A stretch of 32,105 bases of DNA from Elusimicrobiota bacterium (GTDB taxonomy: Bacteria; Elusimicrobiota; Elusimicrobia; JACQPE01). Where the stretch lies: NCBI GenBank assembly GCA_016180815.1, contig JACPAN010000025.1, forward strand, positions 1 through 32,105, written 5' to 3'. The notes under the pieces were generated by a model, which saw nothing but the letters and a program-made list of their open reading frames with translations, had not been told where the DNA came from and did no database searches. The translations under genes were made by a program, and so were the position numbers. Shown here piece after piece: positions 7,708 to 15,760 of the stretch (position 1 is its first letter; each line of letters starts with the position of its first letter).

Positions 7708-8715
7708 ATGAGCGCTCCGGTCACCATCAAAGTCGATCCCAAGCCCGATCACAGGCGCCTGGACCTTTACCTAGCCCGCCAAGGGCTGGGGTTCTCCCGC
7801 TCCGTGCTTCAACGCATGATCCGCCAGGGATGGATCAGCATCCGCGAAACCCCGGACAGCGCCCCTAAAATAATCACCTCCATCGGTTTTAGACTATCCG
7901 GCGGGGAAGAAATCATCCTTCAGCATCAAACGCCGCCGAACGTCGAACAACCACGCGCCGCGGCGCCGACCGTTCTTTATGAAGACTCCGGGTTGTTGGC
8001 CGTCAACAAACCGGCCGGGCTGCTGGTTCACCCGACCTCTTCGTTGGCTTTTGACTTGCCCCATCAAACTGCGCAAAACCTCGATCTTTTCAAGCGACCC
8101 AGCGTCCTGGGGTGGCTGCGCAAAAAATACCCGGATACCATGACTGTGCCCAGGAACGGAATGGTCCACCGTCTTGATGCCGGAACATCGGGAATTCTCC
8201 TGATCGCTAAAACAGCCCCGGCCTATTGGCATCTGCACAAACTCTTCGCCAAGCGGCAAATCGAAAAACTCTATGCAGCGGTTGTCGAAGGAGAACCTCG
8301 CTTCAAAGAATTCGCCGTCGATCAACCGCTGTTGAAAAGCTACCACAACAAACGCGTCTCCATGAAAGCCGGGGGTGCCGGAGGCAAAGAAGCTCAAACC
8401 TTGGTCAAAGTCATTAAGACCTACGGCTGGGCCTCTTTGCTCGAGGTTAGGCCCATCACCGGACGCACGCATCAAATCAGGCTCCACCTGACGTCGATCG
8501 GGCACCCGGTGCTGGGAGACCCGATTTACGGGATACGCAGAAAAAAAGAAGAAAAAAGCCTCCCTGTTTTTTCGCGCCTGATGCTCCATGCCCGTCAACT
8601 CCGGCTTGCCTGGCCGCCGGGAACCGGCGAAACCCTGACCGTCAAAGCCCCGCTGCCGGCTGACTTTAAAGCCGAATATAAGCGTTATTTGAAAGAATCC
8701 CCTCCTCTTTTTTGA
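7708..8715 (+). CDS. RluA-family pseudouridine synthase (S4 domain + catalytic domain)
   Basis: 335 residues from ATG 7708, one base after the resB stop; the frame is open further upstream, but those residues are an out-of-frame copy of resB. An S4 RNA-binding domain (DHRRLDLYLARQGLGFSRS) occupies about residues 12-70. The catalytic domain has VNKPAGLLVHP, the signature HRLDAGTSGILL with the catalytic Asp near residue 155, and late EVRPITGRTHQIRLHL and HPVLGDPIYG. It would isomerise specific uridines in rRNA or tRNA (RluD, RluC or RluA type). Which site is modified cannot be read from the sequence. A ~25-residue segment between the PAGLLVHP and HRLD motifs is longer than in RluD. Confidence 0.92.
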   Translation: MSAPVTIKVDPKPDHRRLDLYLARQGLGFSRSVLQRMIRQGWISIRETPDSAPKIITSIGFRLSGGEEIILQHQTPPNVEQPRAAAPTVLYEDSGLLAVNKPAGLLVHPTSSLAFDLPHQTAQNLDLFKRPSVLGWLRKKYPDTMTVPRNGMVHRLDAGTSGILLIAKTAPAYWHLHKLFAKRQIEKLYAAVVEGEPRFKEFAVDQPLLKSYHNKRVSMKAGGAGGKEAQTLVKVIKTYGWASLLEVRPITGRTHQIRLHLTSIGHPVLGDPIYGIRRKKEEKSLPVFSRLMLHARQLRLAWPPGTGETLTVKAPLPADFKAEYKRYLKESPPLF

Positions 8716-8738
8716 TAGAATGTTAATTGATTCATCAA

Positions 8739-8772
8739 TCCCGGCAACGAGCTTCGGGACGGATTATTTTTT
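8739..8772 (+). terminator. Possible intrinsic terminator between rluA-type gene and gmk
   Basis: TCCCG (8739-8743) can pair with CGGGA (8755-8759), extended by an inner GC/GC pair, and a T-rich tract ATTATTTTTT follows at 8763-8772. A smaller hairpin ATTGA-TTCA-TCAAT lies just before it (8726-8739). The stem is short and the T run is separated from it by four bases, so this is a weak call; it would separate the rpiB-to-rluA run from gmk-rpoZ-priA. Confidence 0.35.
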
Positions 8773-8816
8773 GCGAAATTCCTTAAAAGAGCGTTTATTT
8801 TTGTTTTTTGATTAGT

Positions 8817-9443
8817 ATGCCCAGAAACAAAAAAGGCCTGCTGTTCGTCCTTTCCGCGCCGTCCGGAGCCGGAAAATCAACGCTGGCCCGCGCTATTGTG
8901 TACAAAGACGCCCGTTTTATTCACCCCGTTTCTTATACGACGAGACCGAGCCGGCCCGGAGAAAAAAACGGGCGCGATTATCATTTTGTGAGCAGGGAAA
9001 AATTTGAAGAATTTTGGCGCCAAGGGCGTTTTTGGGAACGCACTGAAGCTCACGGCGCTTTTTACGGCACCCCGAAAGAGGAGCTTGAGCGCGCCTTGTC
9101 CCGAGGGCGATACGTACTATTGGCCATTGATATTAAAGGGGCCAGAGCCCTGGCTGAGGCCTACCCTCATGACACGGTGCGCATTTTTCTCCTGCCCCCC
9201 ACCCGCAACGCCTGGATCGCGCGTCTTAAAAAACGCCGGGAATCCGACATGGACCGGCGCATCGCCAACGCCGATATGGAACTGCGCGAATTGCCGCGCT
9301 ACGACTATGTCTTGATCAACGACGAACTCGGCCGGGCGACCAACGACTTTTTCGCCATTGTCCGCGCCGAGGAATTAAAAAGGCTCAAAACAAATCCCAA
9401 AGGATGGGTGGCCGCAAGCCTCAGCGCCCTGACTTACGGTTGA
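8817..9443 (+). CDS. gmk: Guanylate kinase
   Basis: 208 residues from ATG 8817 (a TTG nine bases upstream is also in frame; neither has a clear Shine-Dalgarno sequence). The P-loop SAPSGAGKSTLAR lies near the N-terminus, followed by the GMP-binding segment SYTTRPSRPGEKNGRDYHFV and the FWERTEAHGAFYGTP strand-loop. DIKGARAL and a lid region with RRESDMDRRIANA complete the kinase. It phosphorylates GMP to GDP with ATP. The order gmk-rpoZ-priA is one seen in many bacteria (often with the coaBC gene between), which supports both this call and the rpoZ call. The upstream gap carries the weak terminator candidate. Confidence 0.96.
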   Translation: MPRNKKGLLFVLSAPSGAGKSTLARAIVYKDARFIHPVSYTTRPSRPGEKNGRDYHFVSREKFEEFWRQGRFWERTEAHGAFYGTPKEELERALSRGRYVLLAIDIKGARALAEAYPHDTVRIFLLPPTRNAWIARLKKRRESDMDRRIANADMELRELPRYDYVLINDELGRATNDFFAIVRAEELKRLKTNPKGWVAASLSALTYG

Positions 9444-9452
9444 TGTTCATTA

Positions 9453-9499
9453 GGAGGACTGCAGGGGTCCCGCCTCCGGCGGGCCGGCGTCCTCCGGAG
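9453..9499 (+). promoter_or_regulatory. Structured leader (nested inverted repeat) before rpoZ
   Basis: Two nested inverted repeats lie in the 75-bp gap between gmk and rpoZ: an outer GGAGGAC (9453-9459) / GTCCTCC (9489-9495) and an inner CCCGCC-TCC-GGCGGG (9469-9483). The palindrome CTCCGGAG (9492-9499) directly precedes the ribosome-binding region. The outer left arm contains the anti-Shine-Dalgarno-like sequence complement on its right arm, CCTCC, which could also pair with the rpoZ Shine-Dalgarno AAGGAGG at 9507-9513. A role in translation control or partial termination is inference. Confidence 0.45.
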
Positions 9500-9518
9500 C
9501 TCTGTGAAGGAGGAATGT

Positions 9519-9890
9519 ATGTCCAAGAAAAAAGAAACGCCCGCTGAAAACGGCGCCGTGCCCCTTGAAGGATTACTGCTCGATACCCCCCGCCGGCGCT
9601 ATCCGATCGTGGATATTGCCGTTCAATGGGCCCATGTGCTCAAAAGGCGCCAGGAAAATATGCACTTGAAAAAGAACGAGATTTTGGAGAAAGCCTTGGC
9701 CGACGTTCTCTCCAAAAAAATCGACGCCGATTACATCGCCAAGGAGATCAAGGCCATCGAAAAGGAAGAGGAACAGGCCAAGGAAAAAGACAAAGAAGAA
9801 GCGCGGGCCAAGCTGAAACTCAAAACGGAGGATGACGAGGACGAGGCCCCTAAAAAGAAAGAGCGGGAAAAGGCTGAAAGCAAAAAATAG
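9519..9890 (+). CDS. rpoZ: DNA-directed RNA polymerase omega subunit
   Basis: 123 residues from ATG 9519, chosen because AAGGAGG (9507-9513) lies five bases upstream; an in-frame GTG at 9504 is inside the Shine-Dalgarno region. The core omega motif is recognisable: RRYPIVDIAVQWAHVLKRR (compare R-Y-x-L-V-x-x-A-x-x-R-A) followed by a helix NEILEKALADVLSKKI. Trp replaces the usual Arg of the Q-R-A triplet. The C-terminal ~50 residues are a very charged Glu/Lys tail (EEEQAKEKDKEEARAK...), probably disordered or coiled. Omega helps assembly of the beta' subunit. Position between gmk and priA supports the assignment. Confidence 0.85.
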   Translation: MSKKKETPAENGAVPLEGLLLDTPRRRYPIVDIAVQWAHVLKRRQENMHLKKNEILEKALADVLSKKIDADYIAKEIKAIEKEEEQAKEKDKEEARAKLKLKTEDDEDEAPKKKEREKAESKK

Positions 9891-9925
9891 CCCGCCGGCA
9901 GACGGAGATCCCCGGCCGGTTCTTC

Positions 9926-11983
9926 ATGAGCGCACCCCAAGCCGATTCACCGGCCCTGCCTCTTGATTTTTTCGAAACACCCGGCGCGAAGCTAAAAACC
10001 GATTCCTACGCCGCGGTCTCCTTTCCCATCGGACTTTTTCCTCCGAAACTTTTCGAATATAAAATCCCCGAAGCCCTTCGCGGGCAGGTTCAATCCGGGT
10101 CTTGGGTGTTGGCTCCGTTCCGGCGCCGGGGCCTTTGGGGCGCCGTCGCTGAAATCTATGCTGAGGCCCGCTTCGGCGGGCCTCACGGCGAAATCATCGA
10201 ATCCGTCACATGGCCCGACGCCATTCGCCTGAGAACCCTGGCGCTGGCTAAAAAAATGGCCCGCCATTATGCCGCAGGCTTGGCCCACGCGTTCAAAACA
10301 GCGTTGCCTTTTCCACGGCTCCTGCCTCAAGAAACGCGGCCATCCGCCGCCATCCAATCAACCGGCGCCGACCCCGAACTCAATGATGAACAACGGCAAG
10401 CCTTCGAGGCTTTGCTGCACCATGCCGGAGAAGGACGCCGACAGATTTATCTCTGGGGTCCGACGGGATCGGGAAAAACGTATGTGCTTTTAGCCTTCAT
10501 TAAAAAGCTGCTCGCTCAAAACCGTTCCGTCATTTACATGGTTCCGGAGATCGCGCTGACCCCGCAATTTCTGGAACTCTTTGAATCCGAGTTGACCCTG
10601 GGACCGGCCTTTGCCTGCTGGAATTCGCGCGTATCCGGCGCGCAAAAAAAGACCCTGTGGAATCGGATGTTGAGCGGGGAGATCCGATTCGTCCTGGGCA
10701 CACGCAGCGCCGTCTTTTTGCCCTTGACCGGACTAGGGGCCGTGATCATCGATGAAGAGCAAGACTCCTCGTTTAAACAGGAAACTCCGCCGCCGGCTTA
10801 TCACGCCCGGGACGTTGCCCTTTGGCGGGCCGAGGAAGAAGAAGCCCTGGCGGTGTTCGCCTCAGCCACGCCCAGCCTGGAATGCTATCACGCCATCGAA
10901 GCGGGCCTGCTGCCCGCCGTGCGCCTGGAACATCGTTTCGGGGGCAGCACCCTGCCCGCCGTGCGCCTGGAATCGTTAAGCGGCCCGGTCGACGGACTGG
11001 ATGCGGGCTTGATTCAAACGATTCGCGCCACCATCGAGACGAACCGGCATGTTTTGGTTTATCACAATCGGCGCGGGTTCAACCGCGTGCTGACCTGCGA
11101 GCACTGCAAAACAAGCGTTCTCTGCAATCAATGCCAATTGCCGCTGACCTTGCACAGGGAAGAGGCCGCGGTCACGCTGCGCTGCCATCATTGCGGCATC
11201 CGCAAAAAACCGCCGGAATCCTGCCCCCGTTGCCGAGCGCCGAAGGAACACCTCAAACCCAAAGGCGTGGGCACTCAGCGCATCGCGCAGGATATTGAGG
11301 AGGCGCTGGGCCTGAAAATTTTACGCCTGGACCGGGACACGGCTAAAACCTCCGCCCCCATTTACGCGGAATTTAAGGCCGGGCAATCAAAAATCCTGGT
11401 CGGCACAAAAATGGTGACCAAAGGCTGGAATTTCCCCCTGGTCACCCTGGTCGTGGTTTTGGATGCGGATAATGAGCTGGTCCTGCCTGATTTCAGGGCC
11501 TGTGAGCGGGCCTTTCAAACCCTTTGCCAGGTGTCCGGGCGCGCCGGACGCGGCCGTGATCCGGGCGAAGTTTTAATCCGCACCAGGAATCCGGATCATT
11601 ACCTTTTCCAAAGCCTGGTTGCCCATGATTTAAACCTCTTTTATCAACGCGAAATTGAAATCCGCCGCCGCATGCGCCTGCCGCCGGTTACGCGTCTGTT
11701 CACCATCGAACTCAAAGGCTCGAAACGGGAAAAGGTGGAAGAGGCGGCGCGATCAATGCTCGACGCTCTGCGGGCCAAGGGCCTTGAAACAAACATGGAA
11801 GCGATGGGCGCAGGGCCGAGTTTTTTCCAAAAAATCCGGCAAAACTGGCGCTTTCAAGTCGTTCTTCGCTCCAATGACCCCGGAGCAGAATTCCCCATGG
11901 ACGCCCTCGGACCCGTTGTTTCGCAATTTCGCAAATCCGGAGTCATGCTCAAATTTCATCCCGACCCGCAAAATCTTCTTTAG
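9926..11983 (+). CDS. priA: Primosomal protein N' (PriA replication-restart helicase)
   Basis: 685 residues. An N-terminal 3'-DNA-binding domain (YKIPEALRG...GSWVLAPF) is followed by a superfamily 2 helicase. Walker A is GPTGSGKT near residue 180 and Walker B is IDEEQDSSFKQ, which has Gln where the family usually has His (DEEH). Between the helicase lobes lie zinc-binding cysteines in CEHC, CNQC, CHHC and CPRC pairs. Lobe 2 shows VGTQRIAQDIEE, GTKMVTKGWNFP and SGRAGRG. PriA reloads the replisome at collapsed forks. Two 21-base identical segments (10910-10930 and 10952-10972, encoding LPAVRLE twice) lie 42 bp apart. Shine-Dalgarno is weak. It ends 48 bp before tRNA-Phe. Confidence 0.95.
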   Translation: MSAPQADSPALPLDFFETPGAKLKTDSYAAVSFPIGLFPPKLFEYKIPEALRGQVQSGSWVLAPFRRRGLWGAVAEIYAEARFGGPHGEIIESVTWPDAIRLRTLALAKKMARHYAAGLAHAFKTALPFPRLLPQETRPSAAIQSTGADPELNDEQRQAFEALLHHAGEGRRQIYLWGPTGSGKTYVLLAFIKKLLAQNRSVIYMVPEIALTPQFLELFESELTLGPAFACWNSRVSGAQKKTLWNRMLSGEIRFVLGTRSAVFLPLTGLGAVIIDEEQDSSFKQETPPPAYHARDVALWRAEEEEALAVFASATPSLECYHAIEAGLLPAVRLEHRFGGSTLPAVRLESLSGPVDGLDAGLIQTIRATIETNRHVLVYHNRRGFNRVLTCEHCKTSVLCNQCQLPLTLHREEAAVTLRCHHCGIRKKPPESCPRCRAPKEHLKPKGVGTQRIAQDIEEALGLKILRLDRDTAKTSAPIYAEFKAGQSKILVGTKMVTKGWNFPLVTLVVVLDADNELVLPDFRACERAFQTLCQVSGRAGRGRDPGEVLIRTRNPDHYLFQSLVAHDLNLFYQREIEIRRRMRLPPVTRLFTIELKGSKREKVEEAARSMLDALRAKGLETNMEAMGAGPSFFQKIRQNWRFQVVLRSNDPGAEFPMDALGPVVSQFRKSGVMLKFHPDPQNLL

Positions 11984-12031
11984 TTCCGGCTCCCGGAGCT
12001 TCGGCAGATACGGTAAAATGTTCGTCCGAAA

Positions 12032-12103
12032 GCCGAGGTAGCTCAGTGGTAGAGCGCAGCTCTGAAAAAGCTGGCGTCGGGGGTTCAATTCCCTCCCTCG
12101 GCA
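12032..12103 (+). tRNA. tRNA-Phe (anticodon GAA)
   Basis: The acceptor strands GCCGAGG/CCTCGGC pair, the anticodon stem is CAGCT/AGCTG and the loop is CTGAAAA, giving anticodon GAA for Phe. The T arm has GGTTCAATTCC. The D loop is short (GCTCAGTGGTAGAGC). The 3' CCA is not encoded; the discriminator A is followed by AAC. A TAAAAT hexamer at 12014-12019 is a possible -10 element. An inverted copy of the acceptor region follows directly downstream (see the repeat at 12095-12120). Confidence 0.93.
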
Positions 12104-12120
12104 AACCTTTTTGCCGAGGG
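12095..12120 (+). repeat. Perfect 11-bp inverted repeat spanning the 3' end of tRNA-Phe
   Basis: CCCTCGGCAAA (12095-12105) and TTTGCCGAGGG (12110-12120) are exact reverse complements separated by CCTT. The left arm contains most of the 3' acceptor strand of tRNA-Phe and the right arm repeats its 5' acceptor strand GCCGAGG. In a precursor transcript this hairpin would compete with the acceptor stem of the tRNA. Confidence 0.9.
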
Positions 12121-12139
12121 AACGCTTAAAGCGTTTTTT
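12121..12139 (+). terminator. Intrinsic terminator after tRNA-Phe
   Basis: AACGCT (12121-12126) pairs with AGCGTT (12130-12135) over a TAA loop, followed by a continuous T run to 12139. It is correctly oriented to end plus-strand transcripts from priA/tRNA-Phe and overlaps the last codons of the convergent PII-like gene. Confidence 0.55.
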
Positions 12140-12455
12140 CTCCGCGCTCGTTCGTCCGCACATTAACGGCTTCCACAACCTCGGTCACGAATATTTTTCC
12201 GTCGGTTTTGCTGCCGGTATGCGCCGCTTTTTGGATGGTGCCGACGACGCGGTCCGCAATTTTATCGGCCACGACGATGTGCAGGCAGACTAACCCCGTC
12301 CACTCAATGACATCCTCGGCGACAAGCCCCTTGGGGCTGCGGGGGTAGGCGCGGGCTTCGCTGACGGTGCAGCCGGGCAAGCCGGAAATTTCATGAAGCG
12401 CGCGCACGACTTTATAAAGGACGAACGGCTGAACATAGGCTTTGATTTCTTTCAT
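12126..12455 (-). CDS. PII-like signalling protein linked to metal efflux
   Basis: 109 residues, the size of GlnB. The C-terminal half keeps two nucleotide-binding loops of PII proteins: TGSKTDGKIFV corresponds to the B-loop TG-x-x-GDGKIFV with one changed Gly, and VRTNERGEKTL corresponds to the C-loop VRTGERGE-x-x-L. The T-loop region (SEARAYPRSPKGLVAEDVIEW) differs from GlnB/GlnK and lacks the uridylylated Tyr motif, so classical nitrogen regulation is unlikely. It follows czcA by 21 bp with a GGGGAGG Shine-Dalgarno sequence. PII-like proteins encoded beside RND metal pumps are a known group (called PII-NG). A role in sensing nucleotide state or modulating the pump is inference. Confidence 0.85.
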   Translation of the reverse strand: MKEIKAYVQPFVLYKVVRALHEISGLPGCTVSEARAYPRSPKGLVAEDVIEWTGLVCLHIVVADKIADRVVGTIQKAAHTGSKTDGKIFVTEVVEAVNVRTNERGEKTL

Positions 12456-12476
12456 CCAAACCTCCCCTCAAAAATC

Positions 12477-15400
12477 TCAAATTTCGATCTCCCGCTCCGT
12501 TTCCACTTTCACGTCAAAAAGTTTGTACACGGCCGGCATCACCACCAAGGTCAGCAGCGTGGAGCTGACCAAGCCCCCGATGACGACCGTGGCCAACGGC
12601 CGCTGAACCTCAGCCCCGGCCGAAGAAGAAATCGCCATCGGCAAAAACCCGAAACTGGCGGCCAACGCCGTCATGAGCACCGGACGGAATCGAATCATGG
12701 CGCCTTCGATAATGGATTCCTCCAAGCCCAACCCCTCCTGGCGCAGTTGGCGAATGTAACTGACCATGACAACGCCGTTTAGCACGGCAATGCCGAATAA
12801 CGCGATAAAACCGACCCCGGCCGAGATGGAAAACGGCATCCCCCTTAAAAACAGAGCCAGCACGCCGCCGGTAGCCGCCAGCGGAATGTTTAAATAAATA
12901 AACGCCGCGGGACGGGCCGAACCGAACGCCAAATAAAGAAGGAGAAAAATCAACCCCAAGGCCACGGGCGTCGCAACCAAGAGCCTTCGCCCGGCGCGCT
13001 CCAAGTGCTCAAATTGACCGCCCCACTCGATGTAGTAGCCCGGCGGCAATTCGACGGTTTCTGCCACGACTTCTCTCGCTTCAGCGACAAAACCTCCCAA
13101 GTCCCGGCCGCGAACGTTGATTTCAACCGAAACCCGGCGGCGCAAATTCTCGCGGCTGACCTGGGCTGGGCCTTCTTCCGCGATAATATCGGCCAATTGA
13201 CCCAAAGGGATCATGCGGCCCGAAGGATCGGCGACAGGGATATTTACAAAATCTTCGATTCGCATATCGGCGGCATTGGCGAAACGCGCCTGCAGATAAT
13301 AACGCCGCTGCCCCTCCAGCACCTGGCCGAGCACCTTGCCGCCCATGGCTTCCACGACGCTTAAAACATCCGCGGCATTGATTCCGTAGCGGGCGATCCG
13401 TTGGCGGTCGATTCTAACGCGCAACACAGGCAGGCCGCTGATTTGTTCCGCCTTGACGTCGGAAGCGCCCCGCACCGAGCTCACCGCCCGGACCACGCGC
13501 TGAGCCAACGCTTTCAACTCATCGAGATCGTCCCCGAAAATCTTGACGGCGGCGTCTGAGCGCACGCCGGCGATCAATTCCGAAACGCGCAGCTCAATGG
13601 GCTGAGAATAAGAAAAAACGGCGCCGATCACGCGCTCTTTCAGACGCTTGTCCATAGCCGCGATTAAGGATTCTTTATTTTTGGCCGTCATCCACTCGGA
13701 ACGCGGGGTCAAATTGACGATAATATCCGAAATTTCAATGCCCATGGGATCGGTGGCGATTTCAGCGCGCCCGGTTTTCGACACCACGCTGATGACTTCC
13801 GGAAATTCGCGCAGCACGCCTTCGATCTTCGTCGTGTTATCCAAGGACTGATTCAGGGATACGGACGGCAGCCTCCATGCTTGAAGCGCAATGGCGCCTT
13901 CATCAAGCTTGGGAATAAATTCAAAACCTAAGGAAAAAAAAAGCCCCGCAGAAGCCAAAAACAGGGCCCCGGCAATGCCCAATGTGCGCTTGGGATATAA
14001 GAGGGTCCAACCCAGCACCGGGCGATACAGCAACTTGCTCCGTTCGACGAGAATGGTATCGCTCTCCTTGATATGGCTGTAAAGAAACAACGCGCTGACC
14101 ACCGGAACAAAAGTCAGGGTCAAGATCAAGGCCGCCACCAAGGCAAAAATAACGGTCATGGCCATGGGTCGAAACATCCGGCCCTCGATGCCCTCCAGGG
14201 AAAGAATCGGCAAATAAACCGTAGCGATGATGCCGACGCCGAAAATGACCGGGCGCGCCACGTCCAGAAAAGATTCGCGCATGACGGAAATGCGCTCGGC
14301 TAACGTCAGAATTCCCGTCTTTTCAACCTGGCGCTGGGCTAAACGCCGCACAGCATTTTCTACCAAAACTACCGCGCCGTCGACCAACAAGCCGAAATCC
14401 ACGGCCCCAAGGCTCATCAGATTGCCGGAAACGCCTGCGTACAACATGGCCGTGAACGCAATCAACATCGCCAAAGGAATAACGCTGGCCACTACAAGCC
14501 CGGCCTTCAGGCTGCCCAATGTCAAAAACAAAACGCCGATGACAAGAAGTCCGCCCTCGATCAAATTTCTGACTACGGTGATCACGGTCCGATCCACGAG
14601 CTCGGCCCGGTCGTAAAAGGTATCAATGATGACCCCGGGAGGAAGGGCCAACGCGATTTCGTCTATTTTTTCCTTGACCCGCTCCACCACGGTCCGTGAA
14701 TTCTCCCCCAACAGCATCATCACAATGCCGGTGACCGCCTCGCCACGGCCGTCGCGAGTCACCGCGCCTTGGCGCACCATGGGAGCCAAGGCGACCGAAC
14801 CCAAATCTCGAACATAAATAGGAAAACCGTCTTTGCTGGCCGCCACGATGATGGAAGCGACGTCGTCGAGCCGCTCCACCAACCCTTCCCCCCGGATCAA
14901 ATATTGCTCCTGATTTTTTTCGATATAAGCGCCGCCGGCGTTGGCGTTGTTTTTTTCAAGGGCTTCAAAAACCTGGCTCAACGAAATGCGCAAAGAAATC
15001 AACTTTTTGGGCTCGATTTGAACTTCATAGGTCTTCAACTCGCCGCCGAACGCGTTGACTTCGACCACGCCGGGGATGGACTTTAGGCGCGGGGCGATTT
15101 CCCATTCCAACAACGAACGCAGCTCCATCAAGGAATACCCTTTGCCCATGACTTCAAACTGTAAAATCTCCCCCAAACCCGAGGAGATAGGCGCCATCTC
15201 CGGATGGCCCAAGCCTTCCGGGATTTCGTCTTTGGCGTGCTCGATGCGTTCCGAAATCAATTGTCTGGCCCAATAAATATCGGTGCCGTCCTGAAAAATA
15301 ACGGTGACCGCGGATAAGCCGAATTTAGACAACGACCGGATTTGCGTAACCTTGGGGATCCCGCTCATGGCTGATTCAACGGGAAATGTGATCAGCCGCT

Positions 15401-15581
15401 CGACTTCCAAAGGACCCAAGCCCGGGGAATTCGTCAACACCTGGACCTGGACATTGGTGACGTCGGGAACCGCGTCGATCGGGAGATTTTTAAGGGCGAC
15501 CCAGCCGACTAAGGCCGCCAAAACAGCCGCCGCGATCACCAGGGCGCGCCATTTCAAAATAAAATCAATAAAGCGTTCCAT
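12477..15581 (-). CDS. czcA: Heavy-metal RND efflux transporter (CzcA/CusA family)
   Basis: 1034 residues, full length for the HME subfamily. The N-terminus has LPIDAVPDVTNVQVQV and the pair FPVESAMSGIP/GTDIYWARQL typical of CzcA and CusA. The proton-relay segment DFGLLVDGAVVLVENAVRRL lies near residues 390-410 in membrane helix 4. Twelve membrane helices and two large periplasmic loops are visible, and the end is RPLATVVIGGLVSSTLLTLVVMPAVY. It exports divalent or monovalent metal ions with the czcB adaptor and czcC outer-membrane factor. The three-Met copper pathway of CusA cannot be confirmed by eye, so Co/Zn/Cd type is favoured weakly. The gene begins 178 bp after czcB, with the gap occupied by a large palindrome. 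Its Shine-Dalgarno sequence is weak. Confidence 0.95.
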   Translation of the reverse strand: MERFIDFILKWRALVIAAAVLAALVGWVALKNLPIDAVPDVTNVQVQVLTNSPGLGPLEVERLITFPVESAMSGIPKVTQIRSLSKFGLSAVTVIFQDGTDIYWARQLISERIEHAKDEIPEGLGHPEMAPISSGLGEILQFEVMGKGYSLMELRSLLEWEIAPRLKSIPGVVEVNAFGGELKTYEVQIEPKKLISLRISLSQVFEALEKNNANAGGAYIEKNQEQYLIRGEGLVERLDDVASIIVAASKDGFPIYVRDLGSVALAPMVRQGAVTRDGRGEAVTGIVMMLLGENSRTVVERVKEKIDEIALALPPGVIIDTFYDRAELVDRTVITVVRNLIEGGLLVIGVLFLTLGSLKAGLVVASVIPLAMLIAFTAMLYAGVSGNLMSLGAVDFGLLVDGAVVLVENAVRRLAQRQVEKTGILTLAERISVMRESFLDVARPVIFGVGIIATVYLPILSLEGIEGRMFRPMAMTVIFALVAALILTLTFVPVVSALFLYSHIKESDTILVERSKLLYRPVLGWTLLYPKRTLGIAGALFLASAGLFFSLGFEFIPKLDEGAIALQAWRLPSVSLNQSLDNTTKIEGVLREFPEVISVVSKTGRAEIATDPMGIEISDIIVNLTPRSEWMTAKNKESLIAAMDKRLKERVIGAVFSYSQPIELRVSELIAGVRSDAAVKIFGDDLDELKALAQRVVRAVSSVRGASDVKAEQISGLPVLRVRIDRQRIARYGINAADVLSVVEAMGGKVLGQVLEGQRRYYLQARFANAADMRIEDFVNIPVADPSGRMIPLGQLADIIAEEGPAQVSRENLRRRVSVEINVRGRDLGGFVAEAREVVAETVELPPGYYIEWGGQFEHLERAGRRLLVATPVALGLIFLLLYLAFGSARPAAFIYLNIPLAATGGVLALFLRGMPFSISAGVGFIALFGIAVLNGVVMVSYIRQLRQEGLGLEESIIEGAMIRFRPVLMTALAASFGFLPMAISSSAGAEVQRPLATVVIGGLVSSTLLTLVVMPAVYKLFDVKVETEREIEI

Positions 15582-15597
15582 TTAACGCTCAACTCTA

Positions 15598-15760
15598 AGG
15601 GCTTGGAAAGGAATAATATGCGCATTTGGCTGAGGCGCTTTTGAGGCGAGACAAAGCCGAATTTTTCGACGCGTGCTTGAAAAGCACGTTAGAAAAATTC
15701 GGCAAAGTCGCAGCCCAAAATCGCCCAGCCAAATGCGCATATTATTCCTTTCCAAGCCCT
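15598..15760. repeat. 163-bp near-perfect palindrome (MITE-like or hairpin element) between czcB and czcA
   Basis: The outer arms 15598-15632 and 15726-15760 are exact reverse complements over 35 bp. An imperfectly paired section follows inside, then a second exact 12-bp pair (15656-15667 with 15692-15703, core GCCGAATTTTTC) and a 7-bp tip hairpin CGTGCTT-GAA-AAGCACG (15672-15688). The element has no ORF. The trinucleotide TAA flanks the GGGC...GCCC core on both sides (15596-15598 and 15760-15762), which could be a target-site duplication. The right end supplies the last base of the czcB stop codon. No second copy is present in the window. Confidence 0.93.

Noticed and set aside
8739-8774. 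GG-N10-GC pattern (GG 8761-8762, GC 8773-8774) upstream of gmk as a third sigma-54 promoter.
   Set aside because: The -24 block reads ACGG and not TTGG, and the pattern lies in the T-rich end of a terminator-like hairpin; chance occurrence is likely.
10910-10972. Two identical 21-base segments in priA, suggesting an in-frame 42-bp duplication.
   Set aside because: Other PriA proteins have the same length between these motifs, so nothing has been inserted; the similarity is probably coincidence in a GC-rich coding stretch.
12106-12125. Direct-repeat integration scar after tRNA-Phe.
   Set aside because: The repeated acceptor sequence is inverted, not direct, so it does not fit a standard integrase attachment site.
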